Shown here in pieces: positions 1-8,024 of a DNA stretch of 64,000 bases; positions within the stretch are counted from its first letter, which is position 1, and each line of letters opens with the position of its first letter. The translations under genes were made by a program, and so were the position numbers. The stretch covers positions 35,694-99,693 of the forward strand of contig NZ_JACIDE010000006.1 of the NCBI RefSeq assembly GCF_014196205.1. The letters are read 5' to 3'. Source of the DNA: Anoxybacteroides voinovskiense. Its GTDB lineage: Bacteria; Bacillota; Bacilli; Bacillales; Anoxybacillaceae. The notes below the pieces were generated by a model. The model was not told the origin of the DNA and made no database searches. It saw only the letters and a list, made by a program, of their open reading frames with translations.

Positions 1-334
1 CGAGCTCTTTTGTGAAACTATGCTTCACTTCTTCCAGTTCTTGTTTCGTGGCCATATTAGCTTTAATATCTTCCAGTTCTTTTGTGAAACTATGCTTCAC
101 TTCTTCCAGTTCTTGTTTCGTGGCCATATTAGCTTTAATATCTTCTAGTTCTTTTGTGAAGCTTTGTTTTACTTCTTCGAGTTCTTGTTTCGTGGCCATA
201 TTAGCTTTAATATCTTCCAGTTCCTTTGAGAAGCTTTGTTTTACTTCTTCGAGCTCTTGTTTCGTTGCCATGTTCGCTCTAATGTCTTCGAGCTCTTTTG
301 TGAAACTATGTTTCACTTCTTCCAGCTCTTGCTT
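1..334 (-). repeat. 72-bp tandem repeat, about 4.6 visible copies
   Basis: The sequence repeats with an exact 72-base period: equivalent positions are 12, 84 and 156. Each copy encodes 24 residues in frame. Copies differ by a few synonymous and conservative changes (His/Gln, Thr/Ser, Ile/Arg). The array is cut by the window edge, so the total copy number is unknown. In-frame arrays of this kind can change length by slippage or recombination without breaking the gene. Confidence 0.9.
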
Positions 335-418
335 TGTTGCCATGTTCGTTTTGATGTCGCTTACTTCACTTTCAATAGTTTGAAGCTTGTCCAAAATTTG
401 TGTCAATATCGCTTCCAA
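1..418 (-). CDS. Coiled-coil repeat protein, partial (continues beyond window start)
   Basis: Unrecognised protein whose first 139 codons are visible. The frame opens with TTG at 418, preceded by a strong GGGAGGGG-like site about 6 bases upstream. No ATG opens this frame, so an ATG-only scan would miss it. A 28-residue N-terminal segment is followed by near-identical 24-residue units beginning KQELEEVK and ending DIKANMAT. The units are rich in Glu, Lys and Leu with heptad-like spacing, which predicts an extended coiled coil. No signal peptide or membrane segment is visible in the part present. I infer a structural or scaffolding role only; no function can be assigned. Open reading frames on the opposite strand here are serine-rich shadows of the repeat. 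Confidence 0.7.
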   Translation of the reverse strand, partial: MEAILTQILDKLQTIESEVSDIKTNMATKQELEEVKHSFTKELEDIRANMATKQELEEVKQSFSKELEDIKANMATKQELEEVKQSFTKELEDIKANMATKQELEEVKHSFTKELEDIKANMATKQELEEVKHSFTKEL

Positions 419-644
419 GGAAACCCCTCCCTTCTACTAAAAGTAAACGATGGTAGCCATGGAAAAGTGTGTGGTGATGAATCGCTCCTTCCTTTGAAAA
501 ATGGGGAAACGAGTGCGTAGAGTAAGTGGTTGAGGCAAAGGATGGTATTGTGGCGCAGAACAAGTGAGGATAATCGTTTCCCACCCATATTATAAATGAT
601 TCACAGAAATTTGAAAATAACGTTCTTGGCGTACTGTGTATGTG
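419..644. other. Intergenic region without a recognisable gene
   Basis: Between the repeat protein and the next minus-strand gene I see only the ribosome-binding site of the repeat protein at about 424-433. Short overlapping frames here lack coding character. The region presumably holds the promoter of the repeat protein, but no convincing -35/-10 pair could be picked. Confidence 0.4.
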
Positions 645-1031
645 TCATTGTCGCTTTATTAATATACGAACTAGTTGCGCTAAAACACCGGCAACCATCC
701 CAATCCCTGCAAGAAAAAGAAAAGCAATGATACTCGTTAAATCACTCCATCCATCGTTTGCTCGCGTCCATGAAAGAAAGAGTAAATACATAATGGCAAT
801 AACATAAAAAGAAAATGAAACGGTAAAATAAGTTGTTCCGCCAAAAAAACCCCCGACTCCAGCTATCATAGCTAGTAGAAACGAAACGATTAAAAAAGCG
901 ATAACGTTTTTTGCATCTACCGCTACATGCAGCATAAAGCGGGACAGTAGAAGCATAATGAATAATAAAAGAAAAACACCTCCAGTAATCCAATACCAGC
1001 GAGAAGAAAATTTAGGTGGAAGGTTGAACAT
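645..1031 (-). CDS. Small four-helix integral membrane protein, unknown function
   Basis: About 128 residues with four hydrophobic segments: roughly residues 14-33, 42-62, 68-90 and 104-124. There is a short charged C-terminal tail ending in KRQ. The ATG at 1031 is preferred because an AAAGGAG site lies 8 bases upstream. The nearby ATG at 1037 is only 2 bases from that site, and a longer start at 1064 has no such signal. I do not recognise the family. The gene is divergent from the lipoprotein gene at 1112 and shares its 80-base upstream region. Confidence 0.65.
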   Translation of the reverse strand: MFNLPPKFSSRWYWITGGVFLLLFIMLLLSRFMLHVAVDAKNVIAFLIVSFLLAMIAGVGGFFGGTTYFTVSFSFYVIAIMYLLFLSWTRANDGWSDLTSIIAFLFLAGIGMVAGVLAQLVRILIKRQ

Positions 1032-1076
1032 ATTCATCGCTCCTTTACAATGAGTTGCTTTCACTATATCATAAAA

Positions 1077-1090
1077 TGAAAGCGTTTACG
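1077..1090 (+). promoter_or_regulatory. Candidate catabolite-responsive element (cre)
   Basis: TGAAAGCGTTTACG matches the Bacillus CcpA-binding consensus except at the last base. It lies between the divergent membrane-protein gene and the lipoprotein gene, just upstream of the lipoprotein ribosome-binding site. Binding is inferred from the motif only. Confidence 0.4.
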
Positions 1091-1111
1091 AATGAAAAGG
1101 TGGGAGAAAAA

Positions 1112-1798
1112 ATGAAACGAAAATGGCTGCTTGTCGGTACTTTTCTCGTTACCGTTATTTCTGGCTGCACGAACAAGACGAATGATGATGCGCAAATCAA
1201 TGCGTTAAAAACGAAAGTGGAAGAACAGCAAAAAGTCATCCACCAGCTCAAACAAGAGAATGAAAAGTTGACGAAAAAAATATCCGAACAACAAATGAAC
1301 AAGGATGTGCTGCATATAGCGCTAGATGTTGTAGCAGCACTTCAAGCAAAAGATATGAGTAAAGTAGCCACATATGTCCATCCAGAAAAAGGAGTACGTT
1401 TTAGTCCATATGGTCATGTAAACATTGACAGCGATGTTGTTTTTAAGAAGAACGAACTTCCTTCTTTAATGGAGAGCGACCGTATTTATCATTTTGGTAC
1501 GTTTGATGGTTCCGGACAGGCGATTGATATGACGTTTCGCGACTACTTTCAAAAATTTGTGTATGACGTCGATTTTGCTTCTCCGCACATGATCGGAAAC
1601 AACGTAGTTATCGGAAAAGGAAATACGTTAGAAAACATTCATGACGTATACCCGAACGCCGTATTTGTCGAGTTTCATTTTACCGGTTTTGATAAGCAGG
1701 CGAATGGAATGGATTGGCGAAGCTTACGGCTTGTATTTGAAAAACAAGGAGATACGTGGTATTTAGTCGGAATCGTTCACGATCAATGGACGATTTAA
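1112..1798 (+). CDS. Putative lipoprotein with N-terminal coiled coil
   Basis: 228 residues starting at the ATG at 1112, with AGGTGGGAG just upstream. Longer in-frame starts back to 1055 would put extra residues ahead of a clean signal peptide. Residues 1-21 have a lysine-rich start, a hydrophobic core and a lipobox ending ISGC, so Cys at about 21 should be lipidated and the protein anchored outside the membrane. Residues about 30-65 form a charged coiled coil, followed by a globular domain with conserved-looking aromatic residues. The family is not recognised with certainty; B. subtilis has comparable coiled-coil lipoproteins of unknown role. A terminator follows directly. Confidence 0.7.
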   Translation: MKRKWLLVGTFLVTVISGCTNKTNDDAQINALKTKVEEQQKVIHQLKQENEKLTKKISEQQMNKDVLHIALDVVAALQAKDMSKVATYVHPEKGVRFSPYGHVNIDSDVVFKKNELPSLMESDRIYHFGTFDGSGQAIDMTFRDYFQKFVYDVDFASPHMIGNNVVIGKGNTLENIHDVYPNAVFVEFHFTGFDKQANGMDWRSLRLVFEKQGDTWYLVGIVHDQWTI

Positions 1799-1842
1799 AA
1801 AACGACCTGCTCTACAAAGAAGAGCAGGCCGTTTTTACGGTT
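1799..1842. terminator. Bidirectional rho-independent terminator
   Basis: An inverted repeat with arms CGACCTGCTCT and AGAGCAGGCCG is flanked by A-rich sequence on the left and T-rich sequence on the right. It can therefore serve both the lipoprotein gene and the convergent CoA-disulfide reductase gene. Confidence 0.85.
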
Positions 1843-1853
1843 AAGACATCTTT

Positions 1854-3500
1854 TTATTTCGCGCCAAATACCAAGGAATATAATTTATATCCGCCATCTA
1901 AGTTTTTCGCGGCAAATCCGTTTTCTTGCAAAATACGAGTGGCTAAATAGCCGCGTAGCCCGACTTGGCAAGTAACATAAATCGGTTGGTCGCTCGGCAA
2001 TTCATGTAATCGCTCGCGAAGTTCGTCGAGCGGAATATTGACAGACCCATCGATAGCGCCACGTGCTACTTCTAGTGGGGTGCGGACATCGACGAGGAAT
2101 CCACCGTTGGCAACGATGTCATCAATCTCGTGCCATTGTACTGTCTCAACCCCGTCCATGATGTTCGATGCCACGTACCCAGCCATGTTTACCGGGTCTT
2201 TCGCCGAGGAGAACGGCGGTGCATAAGCAAGTTCTAAATCTGGCAACTCACGGACAGTTAACCCGCCTTTAATAGCAGTAGCAATGACGTCAATGCGTTT
2301 GTCCACCCCATCTTTTCCAACCGCCTGTGCCCCGTAAATTTTTCCTGTTTGTTTATCGAAAATGAGCTTTAGCGTCATTTGTTGGGCGTTTGGATAATAG
2401 CTTGCATGGCTCATTGGGTGAATGTGTACGACTTCGTACGGAACGTCGAGCTGTTTTAACGTTTTTTCATTATTTCCTGTAACGGCAACTGTTAAATCAA
2501 ACACTTTCGCAATTGCCGTTCCGAGCGTGCCGTTATATTTCACGTCGATTCCATGAATATGGTCAGCGACAAGGCGACCTTGCCGGTTTGCTGGCCATGC
2601 GAGCGGGACGAATGTCTCAAAGCCGTGAATGTAGTTTTTCACTTCAATCGCATCGCCAATCGCGTAAATGTTCGGGTCGGACGTTTGTAAATGCTCATTC
2701 ACTTTAATTGTCCCGCGGATACCTAATTCAAGCCCTGCATCTTTTGCTAATTGGCTTTCTGGCTGTACTCCGATCGCTAAAATAATCATATCGGTATCAA
2801 TCACTTGCCCGCTCGTTAAGACGATGCGGCGACCGTTATTTTCAAACGATTCCACCCCATCTTCTAACATAAGTTGAATACCGTGCTCTTTCATGTGAGT
2901 ATGCACAATCGCTGCCATTTCATAGTCGATTGGCGGCATTACTTGATTTGCTCGTTCGATGAGCGTGACGTTTACCCCGCGCTCGGCTAAGTTTTCTGCC
3001 ATTTCGACACCGATGAATCCACCGCCGATAACGACAGCGTGTTTTGGTTGTTGTTCATCGACGTATGCTTTAATTTTATCTGTATCTGGTACGTTGCGAA
3101 GTGTAAAGAGCGCTTCGGCTGTTTCAATGCCTGGAATCGGCGGCACGATTGGCTTTGCGCCAGGGGATAAAATGAGTACATCGTACGTTTCTTCGTACTC
3201 TTCTCCTGTCAAGACGCGCTTCACAGAAACCGTTTTTCGGTCGCGATGAATCGCAGTTACTTCGCTAAAGTTGCGAATATCCAGCTTAAACCGTTTGGAC
3301 ATGCCTTCGACTGTCTGCACTAATAATTTTTTGCGGTCGGTAATGACTTCCCCGATATAATACGGTAATCCGCAATTGGCGAAAGAAATATATTCTCCGC
3401 GTTCAAACATGACGATTTCGTATTTTTCGCTTAACCGGCGCAAACGCGCTGCGGCGGTAGCTCCCCCTGCCACTCCGCCGACGATAACAATTTTTTTCAT
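1854..3500 (-). CDS. cdr: CoA-disulfide reductase with C-terminal rhodanese domain
   Basis: About 548 residues in two parts. Residues 1-450 form a pyridine nucleotide-disulfide oxidoreductase: GGVAGGATAAARLRR is the FAD-binding loop, SFANCGLPYY near residue 43 carries the single redox Cys typical of CoA-disulfide reductases, and VVIGGGFIGVEMAENL is the NAD(P)H-binding loop. From about 465 to the end is a rhodanese domain with CQVGLRGYLATRIL, containing the active-site Cys. The CoADR-RHD fusion is known from Bacillus anthracis and reduces CoA disulfide or persulfide using NAD(P)H. A GTG directly before the ATG could also start; GGGAGGGG spacing (7 bases) favours the ATG. The next rhodanese-like gene lies upstream on the same strand, suggesting a persulfide-handling unit. 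Confidence 0.9.
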   Translation of the reverse strand: MKKIVIVGGVAGGATAAARLRRLSEKYEIVMFERGEYISFANCGLPYYIGEVITDRKKLLVQTVEGMSKRFKLDIRNFSEVTAIHRDRKTVSVKRVLTGEEYEETYDVLILSPGAKPIVPPIPGIETAEALFTLRNVPDTDKIKAYVDEQQPKHAVVIGGGFIGVEMAENLAERGVNVTLIERANQVMPPIDYEMAAIVHTHMKEHGIQLMLEDGVESFENNGRRIVLTSGQVIDTDMIILAIGVQPESQLAKDAGLELGIRGTIKVNEHLQTSDPNIYAIGDAIEVKNYIHGFETFVPLAWPANRQGRLVADHIHGIDVKYNGTLGTAIAKVFDLTVAVTGNNEKTLKQLDVPYEVVHIHPMSHASYYPNAQQMTLKLIFDKQTGKIYGAQAVGKDGVDKRIDVIATAIKGGLTVRELPDLELAYAPPFSSAKDPVNMAGYVASNIMDGVETVQWHEIDDIVANGGFLVDVRTPLEVARGAIDGSVNIPLDELRERLHELPSDQPIYVTCQVGLRGYLATRILQENGFAAKNLDGGYKLYSLVFGAK

Positions 3501-3522
3501 CACGTAGCCCCTCCCATAGAAT

Positions 3523-3879
3523 TTATGCTGTTTTTATTGTTGGTTTGATTTCTAAGCAACATACTCCCTTTATTTGAAATCCGTACCGCTTCAATTTGCG
3601 CACCCCTAAATTTGTCGTAATCGCATCAGATGTAATCAAAATAACATCTTTATAAGGAATTTGATGGTAATTGCGCTCGATGTACGATAACGGCAAAAGA
3701 ATTGCCATTGGAACAGGGAGTGCCGTTGCCTCGTTATATTCGCGCAAGTCAATGACAGCAACATGTTTTATATTAGATAGTTGTGTCTTTGAAATCATGG
3801 AAACACCGCAAACTGGCACGTATCGTATATACAGCTGGTATATGATTGTACTAACAATTAGAGTAAGCAATAATTCCAT
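3523..3879 (-). CDS. Membrane-anchored rhodanese-fold protein lacking the catalytic Cys
   Basis: 118 residues. Residues 1-20 form one hydrophobic N-terminal segment. Residues about 30-110 resemble a small rhodanese domain, with VIDLREYNEA matching the usual VDVRxxxE strand and VRKLKRYGF matching the late helix. The loop where the catalytic Cys is expected reads LITSDAITTNLGVR and contains no Cys, so sulfur transfer by the usual mechanism is unlikely. Two Cys lie near the C-terminus (VCCLE). The GGAGGG site is about 14 bases from the ATG, longer than usual. It is upstream of the CoA-disulfide reductase with a 20-base gap and probably co-transcribed, behind the palindrome at 3906-3925. Confidence 0.65.
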   Translation of the reverse strand: MELLLTLIVSTIIYQLYIRYVPVCGVSMISKTQLSNIKHVAVIDLREYNEATALPVPMAILLPLSYIERNYHQIPYKDVILITSDAITTNLGVRKLKRYGFQIKGVCCLEIKPTIKTA

Positions 3880-3905
3880 GTCGTTGAATACATCCCTCCA
3901 TTTCT

Positions 3906-3925
3906 ATATACCCCATAAGGTATAT
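3906..3925. promoter_or_regulatory. CsoR/CstR-like operator palindrome
   Basis: ATATACCCCATAAGGTATAT is an inverted repeat with perfect 7-base arms (ATATACC and GGTATAT) around a six-base centre. It sits just upstream of the rhodanese-fold gene. TACC/GGTA palindromes with C/G-rich inner arms are typical of CsoR-family repressors, and the persulfide-sensing member CstR controls rhodanese and CoA-persulfide genes in Firmicutes. The regulator itself is not in this window, so its identity is inferred. Confidence 0.55.
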
Positions 3926-4044
3926 TAACAATTGTTTGTTGATTTGTCAAGGAGGTTTAAAAGAACGGGTTTGCTTTCACCATATTTTCACTTTTCTTTT
4001 TTACACTGAAACTAGAAAACGAAATACAACGAGGAGGAATCGTG

Positions 4045-5253
4045 ATGAACATGACACCGTATGAATATACGACACCACCAGTGAAAAAGCGAGGGTTTTT
4101 CTCTGTTTTATCTGCTTCTATCATCGGGGCAGTGATTGGAAGCGGGGTGACGCTTTATGCTGCACCGCATTTAGGGGTGCTACCGATAGAAACGAAACAA
4201 ACGAAAATTGCTTCAACGGAAACAAAGCAAGAAACGACTGAAAATGCTCTATCGCTTCAACAAACGGCCAGCACCGCAACCAATATGATTGATGCCATCA
4301 ATCAAGTAGCGGACGCAGTCGTTGGGGTTGTCAACATTCAAAAACAAACGGACTTTTTCTCTGGCTCTTCTTCAGAACAAGAGGCAGGGACTGGCTCGGG
4401 TGTTATTTTTAAAAAAGAAGGGGACAGTGCGTATATTGTGACAAACAACCACGTCATTGAAGGGGCAAATAAAGTAGAAGTATCGCTAAGTAAAGGAGAA
4501 CGTGTGGCAGCAACGGTTGTCGGCGCCGATCCGTTAACGGACTTAGCCGTATTAAAAATCGATGGAAAATACGTGAAAAAAGTCGCTAGTTTCGGTGATT
4601 CGTCTTCGCTTCGTATCGGTGAGCCAGTTGCAGCGATTGGCAATCCACTCGGCTTAGATTTGTCGCGCACCGTAACAGAAGGAATTGTCAGCGGCAAACG
4701 AACGATTCCTGTTTCGACATCGGCAGGAGAATGGGAGTTGAATGTCATTCAAACCGATGCGGCCATTAACCCTGGCAATAGTGGCGGTGCGTTAATTAAC
4801 AGTGCTGGACAAGTTATCGGGATTAACAGTTTAAAAATTGCTCAAGAAGGAGTAGAAGGGTTAGGATTTGCGATTCCAATTCAAGATGCTAAACCGATTA
4901 TTGAGCAATTGATGCAATATGGAAAAATTAAGCGTCCGTACCTTGGCGTCGGATTGCGAGACGTTAGCGAAATTCCAGCGGACGTTCGTTTTGAACAACT
5001 TGGATTGCCAGAAAATGAAACGAATGGAGTAGTTGTCACAGCGGTCGAGCCATCTTCGCCAGCTGCCAAAGCAGGGCTGCAAGCGAAGGATGTGATTACA
5101 GCGATTAACGACACAACGATCAACAACGTCAGCGAATTAAGAAAATACTTATATACGAATACAAAAGTTGGCGAAACCGTCCAACTCCACATTTTACGTA
5201 ACGGCAAAAGCATGACAATCCCCCTTCAATTAAGTGAGCGGAAGGATCAATAA
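4045..5253 (+). CDS. HtrA/DegP-type membrane-anchored serine protease with PDZ domain
   Basis: About 402 residues. GAGGAGG lies upstream; the ATG at 4045 follows an adjacent GTG that could also be used. One transmembrane segment at about residues 18-40 anchors the protein with its protease domain outside. The S1C protease domain shows the full triad: His in TNNHVIEGA (about 135), Asp in LTDLAVLKID (about 165) and Ser in NPGNSGGALIN (about 246). A PDZ domain follows (about 290-390) with YLGVGLRDV at its start. The family degrades misfolded exported proteins. In Bacillus subtilis the paralogues HtrA, HtrB and HtrC are induced by CssRS or linked to WalRK; I cannot tell which paralogue this is, and the flanks do not decide. 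Confidence 0.9.
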   Translation: MNMTPYEYTTPPVKKRGFFSVLSASIIGAVIGSGVTLYAAPHLGVLPIETKQTKIASTETKQETTENALSLQQTASTATNMIDAINQVADAVVGVVNIQKQTDFFSGSSSEQEAGTGSGVIFKKEGDSAYIVTNNHVIEGANKVEVSLSKGERVAATVVGADPLTDLAVLKIDGKYVKKVASFGDSSSLRIGEPVAAIGNPLGLDLSRTVTEGIVSGKRTIPVSTSAGEWELNVIQTDAAINPGNSGGALINSAGQVIGINSLKIAQEGVEGLGFAIPIQDAKPIIEQLMQYGKIKRPYLGVGLRDVSEIPADVRFEQLGLPENETNGVVVTAVEPSSPAAKAGLQAKDVITAINDTTINNVSELRKYLYTNTKVGETVQLHILRNGKSMTIPLQLSERKDQ

Positions 5254-5291
5254 AAAGAATGCGGTCAAGATTCCTTGTTTACCAAAAAATC

Positions 5292-5328
5292 GCGGTCATC
5301 GTTTAGGCGAATGGCCGCATTTTTTTTA
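5292..5328 (+). terminator. Terminator after the HtrA-type gene
   Basis: An 8-bp stem (GCGGTCAT with ATGGCCGC) is followed by eight T. An alternative longer-range pairing uses AATGCGG at 5258-5264 with the same right arm. Confidence 0.7.
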
Positions 5329-5415
5329 GGCATCGGTGCATAGAAATGATAAAAAAGGAATTTTTTTTAGTATATAGAATTAAAAAATAAAAACGATACC
5401 ATTGGAGGGAGGCAA

Positions 5416-5724
5416 ATGAAGTTTAAGAATTACGAAGAGTTTTGGCCGTTTTATTTATCGCAACACAGCAAGCGAGCAACGAGAGTTTGGCATTTTATTG
5501 GGACTAGTTTTGTCTTTATTTTTCTTGTCATAGCACTTGTGACGGGGAACGCTTGGTGGATATTAGCCGCTCCGATAGTAGCGTATTCGTTTGCTTGGAT
5601 TAGCCACTTTTTCATCGAAGGGAATAAGCCAGCGACGTTCGGCCATCCGTTTTGGTCGCTTCGAGCAGATTTTCGGATGTATCGGCTCATGTTGCTTGGA
5701 AAATTAGAAAAAGAGCTCGAGTAG
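5416..5724 (+). CDS. DUF962/Mpo1-like membrane protein
   Basis: 102 residues with GGAGGGAGG ahead of the ATG. The protein begins with a FWPFYLSQHSKRATRVWHFIG segment, has two hydrophobic helices (about 28-45 and 49-66), then SHFFIEGNKPATFGHPFWSL. Conserved His in QHSKR, WHFIG, SHFFIEGN and GHP are the signature of DUF962. In yeast the member Mpo1 is an iron-dependent dioxygenase of fatty acid alpha-oxidation. Whether this short bacterial form has that activity is unknown. It appears to be a single-gene unit between the protease terminator and the RDD gene. Confidence 0.8.
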   Translation: MKFKNYEEFWPFYLSQHSKRATRVWHFIGTSFVFIFLVIALVTGNAWWILAAPIVAYSFAWISHFFIEGNKPATFGHPFWSLRADFRMYRLMLLGKLEKELE

Positions 5725-5796
5725 CGCAGCTTGCCTTCGAATGAGGCGTATTTGTAAAGCATATAGTAGTAATATATCGAAAAGGGGGAATACAGC

Positions 5797-6210
5797 TTGG
5801 TGACAAAACCAGCGGGCTTTTGGAAACGATTTCTTGCGAGTTTTTTAGACGGTCTTATTATCGGTATTCCGTTAAGTATTATTGGTTATTTCATTACTGG
5901 CAAGGCAGATGGAAATTGGTTCACTTCGCTTATGAACATGCTATATATGTGGCTTATTCCGGTTGTATGGTCCGGATATACAGTAGGGAAGAAAATCGTC
6001 GGTATTCGCATTGTGAAGGTAAACGGGGAGAAACTTGGCGTTGGTGCGATGTTTTTGCGCTCCTTTGTCGCCTACCTTATTTATGGGCTTACGCTAGGAA
6101 TTGCCTTCTTAGTCAGTGCCATTATGGTTGCGGCTCGTGAAGATAAACGGGCGATTCACGACTTTCTCGCTGGAACATACGTAACGACCGAACCGAAAGT
6201 GGAGGCGTAA
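5797..6210 (+). CDS. RDD family membrane protein
   Basis: About 137 residues. The start is TTG at 5797 or GTG at 5800, behind AAAGGGGG at 5781. The N-terminus (GFWKRFLASFLDGLIIGIP) carries the Arg and Asp pattern that gives the RDD family its name. Three hydrophobic segments follow and the C-terminal part has AREDKRAIHDFLAGTYV, another family hallmark. RDD proteins are small membrane proteins, some linked to compatible-solute or ion transport in halophiles; the function here is unknown. A strong terminator follows. Confidence 0.85.
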   Translation: MVTKPAGFWKRFLASFLDGLIIGIPLSIIGYFITGKADGNWFTSLMNMLYMWLIPVVWSGYTVGKKIVGIRIVKVNGEKLGVGAMFLRSFVAYLIYGLTLGIAFLVSAIMVAAREDKRAIHDFLAGTYVTTEPKVEA

Positions 6211-6240
6211 AAACGACAACAATTATTGTGCTACGCAAGG

Positions 6241-6287
6241 AAATCCGCTCCTCTTTGAGTTTTTATTCATCGAGGAGCGGATTTTTT
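6241..6287 (+). terminator. Terminator after the RDD gene
   Basis: A 12-bp stem, AATCCGCTCCTC paired with GAGGAGCGGATT, is followed by a run of T. Confidence 0.85.
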
Positions 6288-6489
6288 ATGCTTTTTCAGA
6301 TTAAAGAAAGCATATTCATTCATATATAAATTTTTTTAAAATATTTATAAAAACGAATTTATAAAGATTCATCATTGTTTTTAAATATTCTACTAAAAAA
6401 CTTTTTGCGTTTTTCTCTTGGATAATGTTAATATTAGAATAACTAAAAATATTCTTAATTAATAAAAAAGGGGGAAGGGCTTTATTAAA

Positions 6490-6505
6490 TATAAAGCGCT
6501 TACAT
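6490..6505 (+). promoter_or_regulatory. Candidate cre site before the amino-acid permease
   Basis: TATAAAGCGCTTACAT contains the AAAGCGCTTNCA core of a CcpA-binding site. It lies 30 bases before the permease start, where CcpA would act as a roadblock. This predicts repression of the permease on preferred sugars. Confidence 0.45.
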
Positions 6506-6534
6506 AAAAACGATAACAAAGGGGAGGAAGGTAT

Positions 6535-7947
6535 ATGCAACCATCACATGGGTTAAAACGGGAGTTGAAAAGCAGGCACTTATTTATGATCGCACTTGGA
6601 GGCGTCATCGGAACAGGATTGTTTTTAGGCTCAGGGTACACAATCCATGAAGCGGGGCCGGGGGGAGCGCTTGTTGCTTACTTGTTCGGCGGACTTGTCA
6701 TGTATTTGACAATGCTTTGTCTTGGAGAATTGGCAGTTTCCTTGCCGGATGCAGGTTCGTATCAAACGTATGCAACCAAATACATTTCGCCTTCCGCAGG
6801 ATATGTCATCGGCTGGCTTTCATGGCTAAACTGGTCGGTGACAGTAGGATTGGAGCTTTTGACAGTCAGTATTTTAATGAAACGGTGGTTTCCAGACGTT
6901 CCTTCTTGGATTTGGTGCGTCGTTTTTGCGGTTGTACTATTTTCCATTAACGCGCTTTCGACAAGAAGTTTTGCCGAAGTAGAGTTTTGGTTTTCGAGCA
7001 TTAAAGTATTAACGATTATTGCGTTTATTATTTTAGGCGGGGCAGCGATGTTTGGTTTCCTAGAAATGAAAGGTGGAAAGCCCGCTCCGATGTTTTCTAA
7101 CTTTACAGACCATGGGGGATTGTTCCCGAATGGCATCGCGGCCATTTTAGTGACGATGATTGGGGTAAACTTTTCCTTCCAAGGAACAGAGCTTGTCGGT
7201 GTAGCAGCAGGGGAAAGTGAAAATCCAGAAAAAACGGTGCCAAAAGCGATTAACAATACGGTTTGGCGCATTTTGCTCTTTTTTGTATTAGCCATTTTTG
7301 TGCTGGCAGGGCTTTTCCCGTGGGAAAAAGCAGGATTAGTAGAGAGTCCGTTTGTTGTTGTCTTTGACAGCATCGGCATCCCATATGCAGCTGACATTGT
7401 AAACTTCGTAATTATTACAGCTGTTCTTTCTGTCGCCAATTCCGGCTTGTACGCTACTTCCCGCGTCCTTTGGTCGATGTCGCGTCAAGGAATGGTGAGC
7501 CCTGTGTTCAGCAAGTTGTCGAAAAACGGGGTACCGCTCAACGCGCTCATCGCTAGTATGCTCATCGGCTGTCTTTCTTTATTAAGCGGCATTTACGCAG
7601 AAGATACGGTCTACTTATGGCTTCTTTCCATTGCAGGATTTGGTGCGGTAACGGTATGGGCATCCATCGCATTATCCAACTATTTAGGGAGAAAAGCGTT
7701 TTTAAAACGAGGCGGCAATGTGCGTGATTTGAAATATAAAACACCGCTTTATCCATTCGTCCCACTTTTAGCGTTTGCGTTAAATGTGCTCATTATCGTT
7801 AGCCTTGCGTTTATCCCAGAGCAACGCATGGCACTTTATTGCGGCATTCCATTTATGATTGCTTGCTATATTTATTACCATTTTGTCGCAAAACACCGAA
7901 CAACCGAACAACGAATGACTTCCAAAGTAGAAATGGAGAGAATGTGA
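6535..7947 (+). CDS. Amino-acid permease, APC superfamily (AAT family)
   Basis: 470 residues, usual for the family, with about 12 predicted membrane helices. The N-terminus has the AAT hallmark [24 protein letters not shown], followed by [26 protein letters not shown]. Internal stretches such as [18 protein letters not shown]-like and [22 protein letters not shown] are typical of amino-acid:H+ symporters. Overall it recalls the S-methylmethionine permease MmuP and Bacillus YbxG more than histidine or arginine permeases, but the substrate cannot be fixed. It is monocistronic, with GGGGAGGAAGG before the ATG and a terminator after. Confidence 0.85.
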   Translation: MQPSHGLKRELKSRHLFMIALGGVIGTGLFLGSGYTIHEAGPGGALVAYLFGGLVMYLTMLCLGELAVSLPDAGSYQTYATKYISPSAGYVIGWLSWLNWSVTVGLELLTVSILMKRWFPDVPSWIWCVVFAVVLFSINALSTRSFAEVEFWFSSIKVLTIIAFIILGGAAMFGFLEMKGGKPAPMFSNFTDHGGLFPNGIAAILVTMIGVNFSFQGTELVGVAAGESENPEKTVPKAINNTVWRILLFFVLAIFVLAGLFPWEKAGLVESPFVVVFDSIGIPYAADIVNFVIITAVLSVANSGLYATSRVLWSMSRQGMVSPVFSKLSKNGVPLNALIASMLIGCLSLLSGIYAEDTVYLWLLSIAGFGAVTVWASIALSNYLGRKAFLKRGGNVRDLKYKTPLYPFVPLLAFALNVLIIVSLAFIPEQRMALYCGIPFMIACYIYYHFVAKHRTTEQRMTSKVEMERM

Positions 7948-7955
7948 AGGTAAAA

Positions 7956-7985
7956 ACAGGCTTCCGGACAAGGGGCCTGTTTTTT
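7956..7985 (+). terminator. Terminator between permease and nitric oxide synthase
   Basis: ACAGGC pairs with GCCTGT and is followed by six T. A TACAAT hexamer a few bases downstream may be the -10 element of the next gene. Confidence 0.7.
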
Positions 7986-8024
7986 GGTACAATGGTGGGG
8001 GAAAACAAAAAGGGAGGGCGTGTG

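Larger units (their letters stand above)
6211..6534. other. AT-rich intergenic region upstream of the permease
   Basis: No gene is visible. It holds the RDD terminator at 6241-6287, then about 200 bases of very AT-rich sequence, a cre-like site at 6490-6505 and the GGGGAGG ribosome-binding site of the permease. The AT-rich part probably contains the permease promoter, but no unambiguous -35/-10 pair stands out. Confidence 0.6.

Noticed and set aside
1-340. Possible CRISPR array because of regular repeats
   Set aside because: The 72-base units are contiguous with no variable spacers and are in frame with a coding sequence.
12-383. Plus-strand open frame rich in Ser, Cys and Phe
   Set aside because: It is the antisense of the coiled-coil repeat; the minus frame has a start signal and sensible composition.
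7839-8024. Longer nitric oxide synthase start
   Set aside because: It would run through the end of the permease gene and its terminator; TTG at 8025 has a good ribosome-binding site and gives the normal length.
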